Shown here: positions 42,784-51,264 of the stretch, one piece after another
How the letters are laid out: every line of letters starts with the position of its first letter
Numbering within the stretch: position 1 is the first letter of the stretch
Source of the DNA: Hyphomicrobiales bacterium
GTDB taxonomy: Bacteria > Pseudomonadota > Alphaproteobacteria > Rhizobiales > Aestuariivirgaceae
Length of the DNA stretch: 51,314 bases
Direction of reading: 5' to 3'
Assembly (NCBI GenBank): GCA_025359215.1
Contig: JANYHE010000081.1
Coordinates: forward strand, 1-51,314
The notes under the pieces: generated by a model
Seen by the model: only the letters and a program-made list of their open reading frames with translations
The model's database searches: none
Told to the model about the DNA's origin: nothing
Program-made: the position numbers and the translations under genes

Positions 42784-44280
42784 CTATTCAAACCGCTCAG
42801 GTGCATAACCATCACGCGCCAAGTTCGAAAACCGCGTAAGCCGTCCTTCAAAGTGCAACTCCACCGTGCCCGTAGGACCGTGGCGCTGCTTGCCGATAAT
42901 CACTTCGGCTTTGCCATGGGCGCGGTCCATTTTTTCTTGCCAACCTTGAAATTCTGGCGTGCCTTCAGCAGGCATCAGCCGTTCGAGATAATATTCTTCG
43001 CGGTACACAAACAGCACCACATCGGCGTCTTGCTCAATTGACCCTGATTCACGCAAATCTGAAAGTTGCGGGCGCTTGTCTTCACGGTTTTCCACCTGCC
43101 GCGATAGCTGAGATAGGGCGATAATCGGCACCGCCAGTTCTTTCGCCAATGCTTTAAGACCAACGGTGATCTCCGTCACTTCCTGCACGCGGCCTTCGCC
43201 CGCTTTTTTGGCTGAACCTGCAAGCAGCTGCAAATAGTCCACCACAATCAATCCCAGCCCACGCTGGCGCTTCAAACGCCGCGCACGAGACGCCAGCTGC
43301 GCAATAGTAAGACCACCCGTGGCATCAATATAAAGTGGCAAGGATTGCAATTCACGGCTCACATCAACCAAACGCTGAAATTCGTCTTCGCTAATTTTAC
43401 CACGACGAATGAATTCAGACGAAATGCCAGATTGTTCAGCCACAATACGCGTGGCCAACTGCTCAGAACTCATTTCAAGTGAAAAGAACCCAACAATCCC
43501 GCCATTCAAAACTTTCGTTGTGCCATCAGCTTGCACTTCCGGCTGGTAATTTTTAGCAACATGATAAGCAATGTTGGTGGCCAAAGCCGTCTTGCCCATA
43601 GCAGGCCGCCCAGCAAGAATAATCAAATCGGAAGATTGCAAACCGCCCATCTTCTCGTCAAGGTCAGTAAGCCCGGCAGAAATGCCTGAAAGACCGCCCT
43701 GGCGTTGATAGGCGGCAGAGGCCATATCAATCGCATCAGTCAAGGCTGATCCAAAGCGCTGGAAGCCCTTGCCATATTTGTCAGTCTCAGCAAGCCCATA
43801 AAGCGCCTGTTCAGCCCGTTCAATCATCTCTTTTGAGTTGATTTCAATGTCGGGCTCAAAGGCTTCATTCACAACATCTGTGCCAATGCCAATTAGTTTT
43901 CGCCTTTGGGCTAATTCATAAATTGTGCGGCCATATTCCTCGGCATTGATGATGGTTGTGGCGGTGGCGGCCAGCCTTCCGAGATAAGCTGTGCCCCCAA
44001 TTTCTTTGAGTGTGGCATCGTTTTCAAAATGCGATTTCAACGTCACAGCTGAGGCTAATTTCCCCATGCGAATGAGAGTGGTGGCCGCCTCATAAATGCG
44101 CGAATGAATAGCTTCGCTGAAATGATCGGCCGTTAGAAAACTGGAAACCCGGTCGGCCGCTTCATTGTTTGAAAGAATGGCACCCAGCAACGCTTGCTCT
44201 GCCTCAAGATTTTGTGGCGGGCTGCGGAAATTATCATCTGCCGATTGTTCAACGGCACGGAGCGGCAAAGGACTGTTCAT
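42784..44280 (-). CDS. dnaB: DnaB, replicative DNA helicase
   Basis: Hexameric helicase unwinding DNA at the fork. 498 residues, family-typical: N-terminal domain from PPQNLEAEQALLGAIL, linker helix, then the RecA-like domain with Walker A AGRPAMGKTALA, LIVVDYLQLL and the LSQLSRQVENREDKRPQLSDLRESGSIEQDADV segment of DnaB4-type helicases. No intein is present. A 66-bp gap separates its start from the tetR stop, on the same strand. Confidence 0.98.
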   Translation of the reverse strand: MNSPLPLRAVEQSADDNFRSPPQNLEAEQALLGAILSNNEAADRVSSFLTADHFSEAIHSRIYEAATTLIRMGKLASAVTLKSHFENDATLKEIGGTAYLGRLAATATTIINAEEYGRTIYELAQRRKLIGIGTDVVNEAFEPDIEINSKEMIERAEQALYGLAETDKYGKGFQRFGSALTDAIDMASAAYQRQGGLSGISAGLTDLDEKMGGLQSSDLIILAGRPAMGKTALATNIAYHVAKNYQPEVQADGTTKVLNGGIVGFFSLEMSSEQLATRIVAEQSGISSEFIRRGKISEDEFQRLVDVSRELQSLPLYIDATGGLTIAQLASRARRLKRQRGLGLIVVDYLQLLAGSAKKAGEGRVQEVTEITVGLKALAKELAVPIIALSQLSRQVENREDKRPQLSDLRESGSIEQDADVVLFVYREEYYLERLMPAEGTPEFQGWQEKMDRAHGKAEVIIGKQRHGPTGTVELHFEGRLTRFSNLARDGYAPERFE

Positions 44281-44346
44281 GGCCTAACAATAGCAGCAAT
44301 TGAGTTCAAATGATCAGCTGATTTTATTATGCCCGCTATCCACAGG

Positions 44347-44976
44347 CTAATTTTGCAGCTTCATTCCACCCAAGAACAAGGCAAGACCACTCTCAATCAC
44401 ACGCTCAACTTCAAAACTACCGGCAATGCTTTCAGCAGCAAAAAGCCGTGGCTTCAATAGGCCACACTGCACAACCTCACAAAACTGCATGGCACTCAAC
44501 CTTGGGTCGTCCTGTCGCAAGGTGCCATCATCCATTTTGCGCTTCAAATAGGCGGCAATAATCTTATTGGCATAATCAGGCCCCGCTTCATAAAAAGCCC
44601 GACCAATATCTGGAAATTTATCGGCCACGGCCACCACAAGGCGCACATATGCCACTGTATCAGGGGTTTTAAACATGGTGGCCATGCGAAAGGCCAAATC
44701 ATGTAAAACCTGTTCAATCGGGCGGCTTTCATCCCCAATCACAACGGCGCGTTCTGCCTGCTGTCGGCGGTCTTGGAACACAAGCGCCTCGAAAAGCTTT
44801 TCCTTGGATGAAAAATAAGCATAGACGGTGCCTTTGGAAACACCTGCCGCTTTCACAATCTCATTCATGCTGGTGCCATCAAAACCCTGCGCCAAAAAGC
44901 ATCGCCGCGCCCCGTCCAGAATTTGCTGGCGTTTGGCGGTATCAAGGTTGTCATTCGCAATTTGCAGAGCAGTCAT
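44347..44976 (-). CDS. TetR-family repressor of the EmrAB-like pump
   Basis: About 209 residues from the ATG at 44976 (MTALQIANDN). An in-frame TTG at 45018 would put operator 1 inside the gene and is unlikely. The N-terminal HTH reads RQQILDGARRCFLAQGFDGT, then MNEIVKAAGVSKGTVYAYFSSKEKLFEALV, standard TetR. The C-terminal domain is variable and would bind an unidentified drug or metabolite. It is divergent from the HlyD/MFS pair, with two operator-like palindromes between them, so it most likely represses itself and the pump. Confidence 0.92.
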   Translation of the reverse strand: MTALQIANDNLDTAKRQQILDGARRCFLAQGFDGTSMNEIVKAAGVSKGTVYAYFSSKEKLFEALVFQDRRQQAERAVVIGDESRPIEQVLHDLAFRMATMFKTPDTVAYVRLVVAVADKFPDIGRAFYEAGPDYANKIIAAYLKRKMDDGTLRQDDPRLSAMQFCEVVQCGLLKPRLFAAESIAGSFEVERVIESGLALFLGGMKLQN

Positions 44977-44984
44977 TTCATCGC

Positions 44985-44999
44985 ACCGAACAGTTCGGT
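44985..44999. promoter_or_regulatory. TetR operator 1
   Basis: A perfect inverted repeat, ACCGAAC-A-GTTCGGT, 9-23 bp upstream of the TetR start and just downstream of its -10 hexamer, where bound repressor would block the start point. It shares the core CCGAAC-N-GTTCGG with operator 2, 55 bp away centre to centre. Confidence 0.85.
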
Positions 45000-45003
45000 C
45001 TTG

Positions 45004-45032
45004 TACATAGCGTTTCAAACTGCTATCTGCAA
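45004..45032 (-). promoter_or_regulatory. tetR promoter (TTGCAG, 17 bp, TATGTA)
   Basis: On the minus strand TTGCAG (45032-45027) and TATGTA (45009-45004) are 17 bp apart. Operator 1 covers the predicted start point. The facing emrA promoter on the plus strand is less clear; a weak TTTCAA and ATAAAC pair (45013-45041) overlaps operator 2. Confidence 0.55.
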
Positions 45033-45038
45033 GCCATA

Positions 45039-45055
45039 AACCGAACCGTTCGGTT
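45039..45055. promoter_or_regulatory. TetR operator 2, in front of the EmrAB-like pump
   Basis: A perfect inverted repeat, AACCGAAC-C-GTTCGGTT, ending 19 bp before the HlyD-family start. Same core as operator 1. Spacing of about 55 bp, near five helical turns, would allow cooperative binding of two dimers; this is inference. Confidence 0.85.
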
Positions 45056-45073
45056 CATATTAGAGTATACATT

Positions 45074-46201
45074 ATGTCCAATGCCGCTTTGAAGATCGCT
45101 CCTGCCCCAGTCGTGCAAGAATTCCCGCGTGACGCGGCTGCAAGCGAACCCGCCCCGCCAAAGCGCAAACTGCCTTTGCGGCGCATCATCCTCGGAACCC
45201 TATTGCTAGCGGCCTTGGTGGCTGCAGGAGATTACGGTTACAACTGGTTCACCGTGGGCCGCTTCCAAATCTCCACCGATGATGCCTATGCCAAAGCCGA
45301 TATGTCCCTGCTGGGAACCAAAGTGGCAGGCACCGTGCAAGATGTGCCCGTGGCCGATAATGCCGCCGTTAAGGCCGGAGACGTTGTGCTCCGTCTGGAT
45401 AGTGGCGACTATAAGTTGGCCGTCGATGCTGCCACTGCGCGCATTCAAACGCAGAAATCAAGCCTCGCCACAATCGCCGTGCAGGTGACAGCCCAACAAT
45501 CTCAAATCGCCGCTGCAGAAGCGCAGCTAGATAGCGCCAAAGCCGCTGAGCTGAATGCCGTACTCACGCAAAATCGCGCCAGCCAATTGATTAAGAGTAA
45601 CGCTGGTAGCCAACAGGCATTGGATGATGCCACGCGGCAGCGCGCTGTCACCGCAGCCAATGTGAGCGTTGCACAAGCCAATATCGATGCAGCCAAAGCT
45701 CAGATCCGCATATTAAATGCCAAAACAGCTGAAGTGCAAAGCGGCCTCAACGAGTTGGCCATCGCACTTGCCAAAGCCCAGCGGGATTTAAGCTTCACCG
45801 AAATCAAAGCCCCCTTTGATGGCGTGGTGGCAAACCGCGCCGTTGAGCCCGGTCAATATGTGGGTCCGGGTGCAAGGCTCATGGCCTTGGTGCCGACAAC
45901 ACAATCTTATATCGAAGCCAACTTCAAAGAAACGCAGATCGTCGACATTCATGCGGGCCAAAAAGCTTTGATTACCATTGATGCTTTTGGCGGCGAAAAA
46001 TATGAAGGCACCGTGCAGAGCATTTCACCTGCTTCAGGTGCTGAATTTTCACTGCTGCCGCCAGAAAATGCGACAGGCAATTTCACCAAAATCACGCAAC
46101 GTATTCCCATCAAAATTTCCGTCCCGCCACAGCTAGCGGCAAAACTTCGCCCCGGCCTTTCAGTGGTCGTGTCAGTCGATTTGCGCGACCAAGGAAAATA
46201 G
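45074..46201 (+). CDS. emrA: HlyD/EmrA-type membrane fusion protein
   Basis: 375 residues; the periplasmic adaptor of a tripartite-type MFS drug exporter. A proline-rich cytoplasmic N-terminus leads to one membrane helix (about 38-55), then a lipoyl/barrel-type domain (FQISTDDAYAKADMSLLGTKVAGTVQDVPVADN), a long alpha hairpin (about 125-235, Ala/Gln-rich heptads) and the returning half-motif SFTEIKAPFDGVVANRAVEPGQYV. Typical EmrA/VceA family layout. It sits behind operator 2 and is followed three bases later by the MFS gene. Confidence 0.93.
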   Translation: MSNAALKIAPAPVVQEFPRDAAASEPAPPKRKLPLRRIILGTLLLAALVAAGDYGYNWFTVGRFQISTDDAYAKADMSLLGTKVAGTVQDVPVADNAAVKAGDVVLRLDSGDYKLAVDAATARIQTQKSSLATIAVQVTAQQSQIAAAEAQLDSAKAAELNAVLTQNRASQLIKSNAGSQQALDDATRQRAVTAANVSVAQANIDAAKAQIRILNAKTAEVQSGLNELAIALAKAQRDLSFTEIKAPFDGVVANRAVEPGQYVGPGARLMALVPTTQSYIEANFKETQIVDIHAGQKALITIDAFGGEKYEGTVQSISPASGAEFSLLPPENATGNFTKITQRIPIKISVPPQLAAKLRPGLSVVVSVDLRDQGK

Positions 46202-46203
46202 TC

Positions 46204-47763
46204 TTGGCTGCACCAGCAACCCCTGCCCCAATGAATAAGCGACACCTCGTCGCCTTCATTTTCATGATCTTCGGCATGTTCATGGCCATTCTAGATATTC
46301 AGATTGTATCGTCCTCATTGGCCGAAATTCAGGCGGGCATTTCAGCATCGGCTGATGAAGTGTCTTGGGTGCAAACCAGTTATTTGATCGCCGAAGTGGT
46401 CATGATTCCATTGTCTGGAACGCTCACCCGCATTTTTTCAACGCGCTATCTTTTTGCAGCATCAGCCGCAGGCTTCACATTGATGAGCATCATGTGCGCA
46501 TCGTCGAGCACGATTGGCGAAATGATGGTGTGGCGCGCCCTGCAAGGCTTTGTGGGCGGCGCTATGATCCCGACTGTTTTCGCAACCTCATTCACTATTT
46601 TCCCACCAGAAAAACGTGCTATTATTTCTCCAGTTATTGGGTTGATCGCAACATTGGCACCCACAATCGGGCCAACAGTTGGTGGCTATCTCACTGAGCT
46701 TTTTTCATGGCATTGGTTATTTCTCGTCAACGTCATTCCCGGCATCGCCGTCACGCTTGGCGCTTGGTTCTTTATTGATTTTGACAAGCCCGATTTGAAG
46801 CTGGCCAAAACTTTTGATTGGGCCGGGCTCGCTTTGCTTGCCGTGTTTCTGGGCACGCTTGAATATGTTCTGGAAGAAGGTTCCAAAGATGATTGGTTGC
46901 GCAGCCCTCTCATATTCAAACTGACGGCGATTTGCATCACATCAGGTTCGGTTTTCTTCTGGCGCATGCTCACAATGAAAAACCCATTGGTCGATTTCAC
47001 GGCCTTCAAAAATCGCAACTTCACATCAGGTTGCATCTTCTCGTTTACAATGGGCATCGGTCTCTATGGTCTCACATATTTATACCCTGTCTATCTGGCC
47101 CGCATTCAACACTATTCATCAATGATGATTGGTGAGACCATGTTTGTCTCAGGTGTGGCCATGTTTGTAACGGCACCGCTGGCTGGTCGCCTTTCAGCAA
47201 AGGTCGATCCACGCATTATGATCGGCGGCGGCTTTGTAGGCTTTGCCATCGGCACCTATTTAGCTTCATCCATCACCTCACAATGGACCTTTAACGAGTT
47301 GTTATTGCCGCAAATTTTGCGTGGCGTATCGCTCATGTTCTGCATGGTCACTGTCACCAACGTGGCACTTGGAACATTAAAGCCCATGGAATTGCGCGGC
47401 GCATCAGGCCTGTTCAACCTCACGCGAAATTTGGGCGGTGCTGTGGGCCTTGCCATCATCAACACGGTGATGAACCAACGCATGGATTTGCACCTTGCAC
47501 GTTTGCATGAATCCGTAAGTTGGGGCTCCAACCAAGCCGAGCAAACACTGAGCAATATTACTCAAGGCCTCTCCACACTGGGTTCTGATGCTGGCACCGC
47601 GGCTCTGAAGCGCCTCGCGGGTCTTGTGCACCAACAAGCCATGACCCTGGCCATTGCCGATATTTTCTACCTACTCACGTTTTTGTTTCTGGCCATCGTC
47701 ATGATGCTTCCCATCATGCAAAAACCTGCACCGCAAAAAGCGGCCGGCGGCGGCGGGCATTAA
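46204..47763 (+). CDS. emrB: EmrB/QacA-type MFS drug exporter (DHA2, 14 TM)
   Basis: 519 residues with about 14 hydrophobic helices. The start is probably TTG at 46204, because AAGGAAA lies upstream at a good distance, whereas the ATG at 46231 has no ribosome site. DHA2-type features are IFGMFMAILDIQIVSSSLAEIQAGIS, the motif A-like region after TM2, and WRALQGFVGGAMIPTVFA followed by GPTVGGYLTELFSWHWLFLVNVIPG. It exports drugs or other toxic compounds with protons; actual substrates are unknown. It forms an operon with the EmrA gene. Confidence 0.94.
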   Translation: MAAPATPAPMNKRHLVAFIFMIFGMFMAILDIQIVSSSLAEIQAGISASADEVSWVQTSYLIAEVVMIPLSGTLTRIFSTRYLFAASAAGFTLMSIMCASSSTIGEMMVWRALQGFVGGAMIPTVFATSFTIFPPEKRAIISPVIGLIATLAPTIGPTVGGYLTELFSWHWLFLVNVIPGIAVTLGAWFFIDFDKPDLKLAKTFDWAGLALLAVFLGTLEYVLEEGSKDDWLRSPLIFKLTAICITSGSVFFWRMLTMKNPLVDFTAFKNRNFTSGCIFSFTMGIGLYGLTYLYPVYLARIQHYSSMMIGETMFVSGVAMFVTAPLAGRLSAKVDPRIMIGGGFVGFAIGTYLASSITSQWTFNELLLPQILRGVSLMFCMVTVTNVALGTLKPMELRGASGLFNLTRNLGGAVGLAIINTVMNQRMDLHLARLHESVSWGSNQAEQTLSNITQGLSTLGSDAGTAALKRLAGLVHQQAMTLAIADIFYLLTFLFLAIVMMLPIMQKPAPQKAAGGGGH

Positions 47764-48204
47764 TCAAGGCAGTGGATCTGATAACGCGCTTTCAATATCG
47801 GTGTGAATAAAATCATTGCCGATAAAGAGCAATGGCACTTTCAGCGATTTTGCCATCGCATAAGCAAAACAATCACCCATATTGAGCTTTGCAGAATGAC
47901 CGGAGCCTCTGCCGAATTTGGCATAGGCTGCAAAAGCAACTTCTGTGTGGTTAGGCTCTGTGGCCACAAGCACAATTTCAAAATTTTCTATGAATTTTGT
48001 AACTGTAATTGCCGCCTGTTCTATTTTTTCAGCATGATTATGTGTCGTTTTATGTTTAATCCGGGCCAAACTAACAACCGCTTCATATTTGGCCATCGGC
48101 GAGCAATATCTACTTTTTGATTGGTTGCTTAAAGCCAAAAGTAGCTGATGCGACTTTTGCTCCTTGTTAATAATTGCAACAATGGCCGAGGCATCGAGAA
48201 ACAT
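47764..48204 (-). CDS. vapC: VapC-type toxin (PIN-domain ribonuclease)
   Basis: 146 residues. PIN-domain layout with metal-binding acidic residues in MFLDASAIVAI (D4), the YEAVVSLARIK region (E), NMGDCFAYAMAK (D) and FIGNDFIHTDIESAL (D). VapC toxins cut specific tRNAs or rRNA. The start overlaps the VapB stop (TAATG). The 3' end is convergent with the MFS gene, with one base between stops. Confidence 0.93.
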   Translation of the reverse strand: MFLDASAIVAIINKEQKSHQLLLALSNQSKSRYCSPMAKYEAVVSLARIKHKTTHNHAEKIEQAAITVTKFIENFEIVLVATEPNHTEVAFAAYAKFGRGSGHSAKLNMGDCFAYAMAKSLKVPLLFIGNDFIHTDIESALSDPLP

Positions 48205-48455
48205 TAATCGTCAACTTCGCCAGACAATTCATCCATAAAGGCTTTCATATCCACGTTTGGGTCTGATGGTCCCATATTATCAGCAAGTGCCCACACTTCA
48301 GCGATCCGTTCTTGAAAATTTCGCTGCTTTAAAATCAACTGCTCTTCCTTTTCCAAACTCCGGCGCACTGCTTCCGTTTTTGATTTTGCACCTGTCAACC
48401 TTTGAACTCTGGCCGCCAATTCATCAACGGTTTGATCCTTAATATAAAGCCCCAT
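48204..48455 (-). CDS. vapB: VapB-type antitoxin (PSK family)
   Basis: 83 residues from the ATG at 48455 (MGLYIKDQTVDELAARV), which has AAGGAG eight bases upstream; a longer frame reaching 48506 crosses the operator repeats. The N-terminus matches Rv0623/PSK-type VapB antitoxins: a short strand-helix-helix DNA-binding part (IKDQTVDELAARVQRLTGAKSKTEAVRRSL) and an acidic toxin-binding tail (NVDMKAFMDELSGEVDD). Confidence 0.9.
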   Translation of the reverse strand: MGLYIKDQTVDELAARVQRLTGAKSKTEAVRRSLEKEEQLILKQRNFQERIAEVWALADNMGPSDPNVDMKAFMDELSGEVDD

Positions 48456-48470
48456 GATCAATCTCCTTGT

Positions 48471-48500
48471 GGATATCCCTATATCACAAAAGGATATCCC
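48471..48500. promoter_or_regulatory. Operator repeats in front of vapBC
   Basis: GGATATCCC occurs twice (48471-48479 and 48492-48500), 21 bp apart, exactly two helical turns. Each contains the palindrome GGATATCC. They lie 16-45 bp upstream of the VapB start, between the terminator of the ribosomal operon and the ribosome site. This layout fits cooperative autorepression by a VapBC complex; binding itself is inferred. Confidence 0.7.
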
Positions 48501-48503
48501 TTG

Positions 48504-48539
48504 CATAATAAAAAAAAGGCCGCTCTTTCAAGCGGCCTT
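48504..48539 (-). terminator. Rho-independent terminator of rpsF-rpsR-rplI
   Basis: Inverted arms AAAGGCCGCT and AGCGGCCTTT with a 6-nt loop (CTTTCA) lie 22 bases after the rplI stop. On the minus strand the stem is followed by TTTTTTTATT, a good U-tract. It isolates the ribosomal operon from vapBC. Confidence 0.88.
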
Positions 48540-48561
48540 TCTGAAATCAATATTTCCGATA

Positions 48562-49194
48562 TTACTCAATATCAGGTTTCTTGGCCTTGGCCTTTGGCCG
48601 TGTCTTTGAAACGGGTTCTGCATCTTCTTCAGCAGCAACTTCAGCTTGTGCTTCTTCAAACAAAGCTTCAGCAGCGGCGCGCATTTCAGCACGCTCGGTT
48701 GCTCCTGTTGCTGAAAGATCTTCGCCACGCGCTTGAGCAGCAGCTTCTTCAGCAGAGCGGGCCACATTCACTGTGACTGGCACGTAAACTTCAGGATGCA
48801 AGCCAACTTGCACAGTGTAAATACCAATCGACTTGATTGGCGCTTCAATGTGAATGTGGTTGCGGTTGACAGTTGAACCTGCAGCCGCTGCGGCTTCTGC
48901 AATGTCACGCGCTGTAACTGAACCATAAAGCTGACCTGACTCACCGGCTTGGCGAACCAGAACAAAGCTTTTGCCTTCAATGGCTTTGGCTTCAGTTTCT
49001 GCAAGTGCTTTGGTGGCTGCGTTCTTGGCTTCCAGCATGGTGCGGTCGCGTTCGAACTTAGCTTTATTGTTAGCAGTGGCACGAAGCGCCTTGGCGTTTG
49101 GCAGCAGATAGTTACGAGCGTAACCGTCCTTCACCTTAACCACTTCACCCATATGCCCAAGCTTGGCAATACGTTCGAGGAGAATGATATCCAT
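48562..49194 (-). CDS. rplI: 50S ribosomal protein L9
   Basis: 210 residues. The L9 N-terminal domain is standard (MDIILLERIAKLGHMGEVVKVKDGYARNYLLP), with the central helix and the C-terminal domain (SITARDIAEA-like SVTARDIAEAAAAAG, then IKSIGIYTVQVGLHPEVYVPVTVNV) present. About 60 residues of a glutamate/alanine-rich tail ending in basic KTRPKAKAKKPDIE extend beyond the usual L9 end, as in many alphaproteobacteria. Last gene of the rpsF-rpsR-rplI operon. Confidence 0.97.
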   Translation of the reverse strand: MDIILLERIAKLGHMGEVVKVKDGYARNYLLPNAKALRATANNKAKFERDRTMLEAKNAATKALAETEAKAIEGKSFVLVRQAGESGQLYGSVTARDIAEAAAAAGSTVNRNHIHIEAPIKSIGIYTVQVGLHPEVYVPVTVNVARSAEEAAAQARGEDLSATGATERAEMRAAAEALFEEAQAEVAAEEDAEPVSKTRPKAKAKKPDIE

Positions 49195-49207
49195 GTGTTC
49201 GTCTCCC

Positions 49208-49450
49208 TTATTCGATTACGTAGGGCAACAGGCCCATGAAACGTGCACGCTTAATGGCCTTGGCCAATTCGCGTTGACGCTTAGCGCAAACCGCAGTGAT
49301 GCGGCTTGGAATGATTTTGCCACGTTCAGAAATATAACGCTGCAAAGTGCGAATATCCTTGTAGTCAATCAACGGCGCATTTGGGCCTGTAAACGGGCAG
49401 CTTTTGCGACGGCGAAAAAATGGGCGGCGAGCGCCTTGATCCATAGCCAT
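49208..49450 (-). CDS. rpsR: 30S ribosomal protein S18
   Basis: 80 residues, typical length. The core [42 protein letters not shown], then [23 protein letters not shown], is highly conserved S18. It binds with S6 on 16S rRNA. Its start codon overlaps or abuts the rpsF stop region (both at 49450), so coupling to rpsF is likely. rplI follows after a 13-base gap. Confidence 0.98.
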   Translation of the reverse strand: MAMDQGARRPFFRRRKSCPFTGPNAPLIDYKDIRTLQRYISERGKIIPSRITAVCAKRQRELAKAIKRARFMGLLPYVIE

Positions 49451-49830
49451 TAGAGCACCTCATCCATGTTGTTCATGCTGAAACCTTCATCGTCGCGCTT
49501 GCGATCATCGCGACGGCGCATCATGGCCGATGGGCCTTCTTCGAGTGTTTCAACCTTAATGGTCAAATAGCGAATAACATCTTCGCTGATCGACATTTGG
49601 CGTTCCATTTCTGCAATCGCAGCATGGGGACCAGAAATGTTGAGGAACGTGAAGTAAGCCTTGCGGTTCTTCTTCATGCGGAATGTGAGCGATTTAATGC
49701 CCCAATTCTCAACTTTCTCAACCTTGGCACCGCCAGCAGCGAGAACAGCAGTATATTGCTCCAACAACGCATCAACTTGCGTTTGTGTCGCATCTTGGCG
49801 AACCAAGAATGTGTGTTCATAGAGACCCAT
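49450..49830 (-). CDS. rpsF: 30S ribosomal protein S6
   Basis: 126 residues. The S6 fold is clear from [21 protein letters not shown] at the start, [32 protein letters not shown] in the middle, and [19 protein letters not shown]. The C-terminal tail ([24 protein letters not shown]) is the usual acidic/basic extension. First gene of the operon. AAGGAAAGGATG-type purine-rich sequence precedes the start. Confidence 0.98.
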   Translation of the reverse strand: MGLYEHTFLVRQDATQTQVDALLEQYTAVLAAGGAKVEKVENWGIKSLTFRMKKNRKAYFTFLNISGPHAAIAEMERQMSISEDVIRYLTIKVETLEEGPSAMMRRRDDRKRDDEGFSMNNMDEVL

Positions 49831-50155
49831 TATGGGATCATCCTTTCCTAAGTTTCAACAACCAAAACCACCAGCGCAGAGCCTCTAACGATCCAGGAGA
49901 AAGGACTGTTAAGCCGATCAGTAAAGAGCGGAGACACGGGAAGCCGGAACTTGCATTCCTAGGTTTTTTGAAAAAACCCCTTCCGTTCAGCCCCCAGCGG
50001 GTGCTTTCAGATGTGCGGCTTATGCAGGAACTCAAGGATAGATGCAAGGGGCACGTATTTTTGACTGTCACCCAATCGTAATGGAACGTTCACACGACCT
50101 TTAACTGCATTTTCTAACTGGCTCCCTGTGAAACCAAAAGTAAACAGGAGACAAC
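49831..50155. other. Intergenic region between rpsF and the 72-aa ORF
   Basis: 325 bases with no protein gene. It must hold the divergent promoters of the rpsF operon and the small secreted protein. A possible autoregulatory S6-S18 leader structure was looked for and not identified with confidence. An inverted repeat (GGTTTTTT and AAAAAACC around one base, 49962-49978) is present but unlikely to be a functional hairpin. A TTGACT hexamer at 50071-50076 could be a -35 for the small gene, with no good -10. Confidence 0.4.
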
Positions 50156-50374
50156 ATGAAATTCACTTTTACTAAGCTTGCATTGGCAGCAACAGTCTTG
50201 ACGCTTTCGATAGCAACAGTCAGCACGGCGGAAGCCAAAAAGGGCAACAACAAAGTTGACATGATCACCAAAAAAGATCGGACAGGCGCGATCCGTGAAA
50301 GCTTTGTGCAAGGCAGTTATTATTTTGAATGCATGAAGTGGGGCGATTGCCAAAATTTCAAGGCAAAGCAATAA
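50156..50374 (+). CDS. Small secreted protein, 72 aa
   Basis: 72 residues with a clear signal peptide (MKFTFTKLALAATVLTLSIA, cleavage near AEA-KK) and a short basic mature part of about 44 residues holding two cysteines (FECMKWGDC). The ATG has AGGAG seven bases upstream, so translation is convincing. No family recognised. A stem of about nine pairs (50381-50410) without a U-tract follows. Confidence 0.7.
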   Translation: MKFTFTKLALAATVLTLSIATVSTAEAKKGNNKVDMITKKDRTGAIRESFVQGSYYFECMKWGDCQNFKAKQ

Positions 50375-50515
50375 GACATAAGAGCGGGCTTTCGTTTGGA
50401 GGTCCGCTCTCATGCAACTTTAAGAAATTTTAACGCGGCCTATGCCTCAAAACTACTGCAAGTCCCGGTCAAATACAGTCAGGGATAGAGTAAAGCAGGG
50501 GTCGGCCCGGTTTAA

Positions 50516-51193
50516 ATGGCAAGCGAACTACAAAGCACTGAGAATTGGGTGACACTCTATGCTCCCGCCAGCAAAATGTTTTTATACTTTTTCGCAGGAC
50601 TAATCTGCATTCCGGCCGGGCTTTATTTTATGAGCTTAGCACGAGCGAAATTCATATTTGCCGGTGCCATATTGATCATCATGGGCCCCATTCTCGCACT
50701 AAAGGTGTGTCGTATAGCGCTAAGCGGCGGCCTAATCTTACGATATAACGCCGAGAAGATTCATATTCCTGGACTTTTGGGCACAAGGCGCTTGCACTGG
50801 TCCGATGTTAAAAACGTGAGCATTATAGAACATAGAAGATATATTTTCGGTTTTATAAAAGTCGGAAGCTCGCAAGGTCTCTATGTTCATCCGATGAGAG
50901 GTTGGAAGGTCTATGTTCCAACCCCTTGGGCTGGACTAACTCAACAAGAAATGTATGGGCTTGCATCTAAATTTGAATCTCTTCGCATAAAAGCAAGCGA
51001 AGGCACCACTTCCAAACCATTCACCAGCAATTCAGCCGAACCCAAAAACGACTATGCTGATGCCGTTGTGGCCCGTTATATGGCACGCAAAAAAGAAGAG
51101 GAATCTGCAGGTTTCTCCAGCCGCCCCGCGCCACAACAGACTAGCCTCCAAAATGGCGGTGTTGTGTTCGGCAAGCGCCTCAGTCCTCCGTAA
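50516..51193 (+). CDS. Membrane protein of unknown function, 225 aa
   Basis: 225 residues. Two close membrane helices (about 18-38 and 44-65) lead to a soluble part of about 100 residues with alternating hydrophobic strands (ILRYNAEKIHIPGLLGTRRLHW, then VSIIEHRRYIFGFIKVGS), reminiscent of bacterial PH-like domains that follow a TM hairpin. The last 60 residues are polar, low-complexity and probably disordered. Single gene with unclear promoter; the ribosome site is poor, so the start may differ. Confidence 0.7.
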   Translation: MASELQSTENWVTLYAPASKMFLYFFAGLICIPAGLYFMSLARAKFIFAGAILIIMGPILALKVCRIALSGGLILRYNAEKIHIPGLLGTRRLHWSDVKNVSIIEHRRYIFGFIKVGSSQGLYVHPMRGWKVYVPTPWAGLTQQEMYGLASKFESLRIKASEGTTSKPFTSNSAEPKNDYADAVVARYMARKKEEESAGFSSRPAPQQTSLQNGGVVFGKRLSPP

Positions 51194-51264
51194 TTCAGGC
51201 CTTTCAAGTTTGTGTGATGCCATCAAATCAAACTTGTGTAAGATTGCAGTAAGGGAGAACAAAG

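Noticed and set aside
49962-49978. Perfect inverted repeat GGTTTTTT-G-AAAAAACC
   Set aside because: A one-base loop cannot form a proper hairpin without losing pairs, and the position upstream of rpsF gives no clear terminator or leader function.
50381-50410. Stem-loop after the 72-aa gene
   Set aside because: The stem (AGAGCGG/CCGCTCT, perhaps nine pairs) is not followed by a U-tract, so calling it a rho-independent terminator is not justified.
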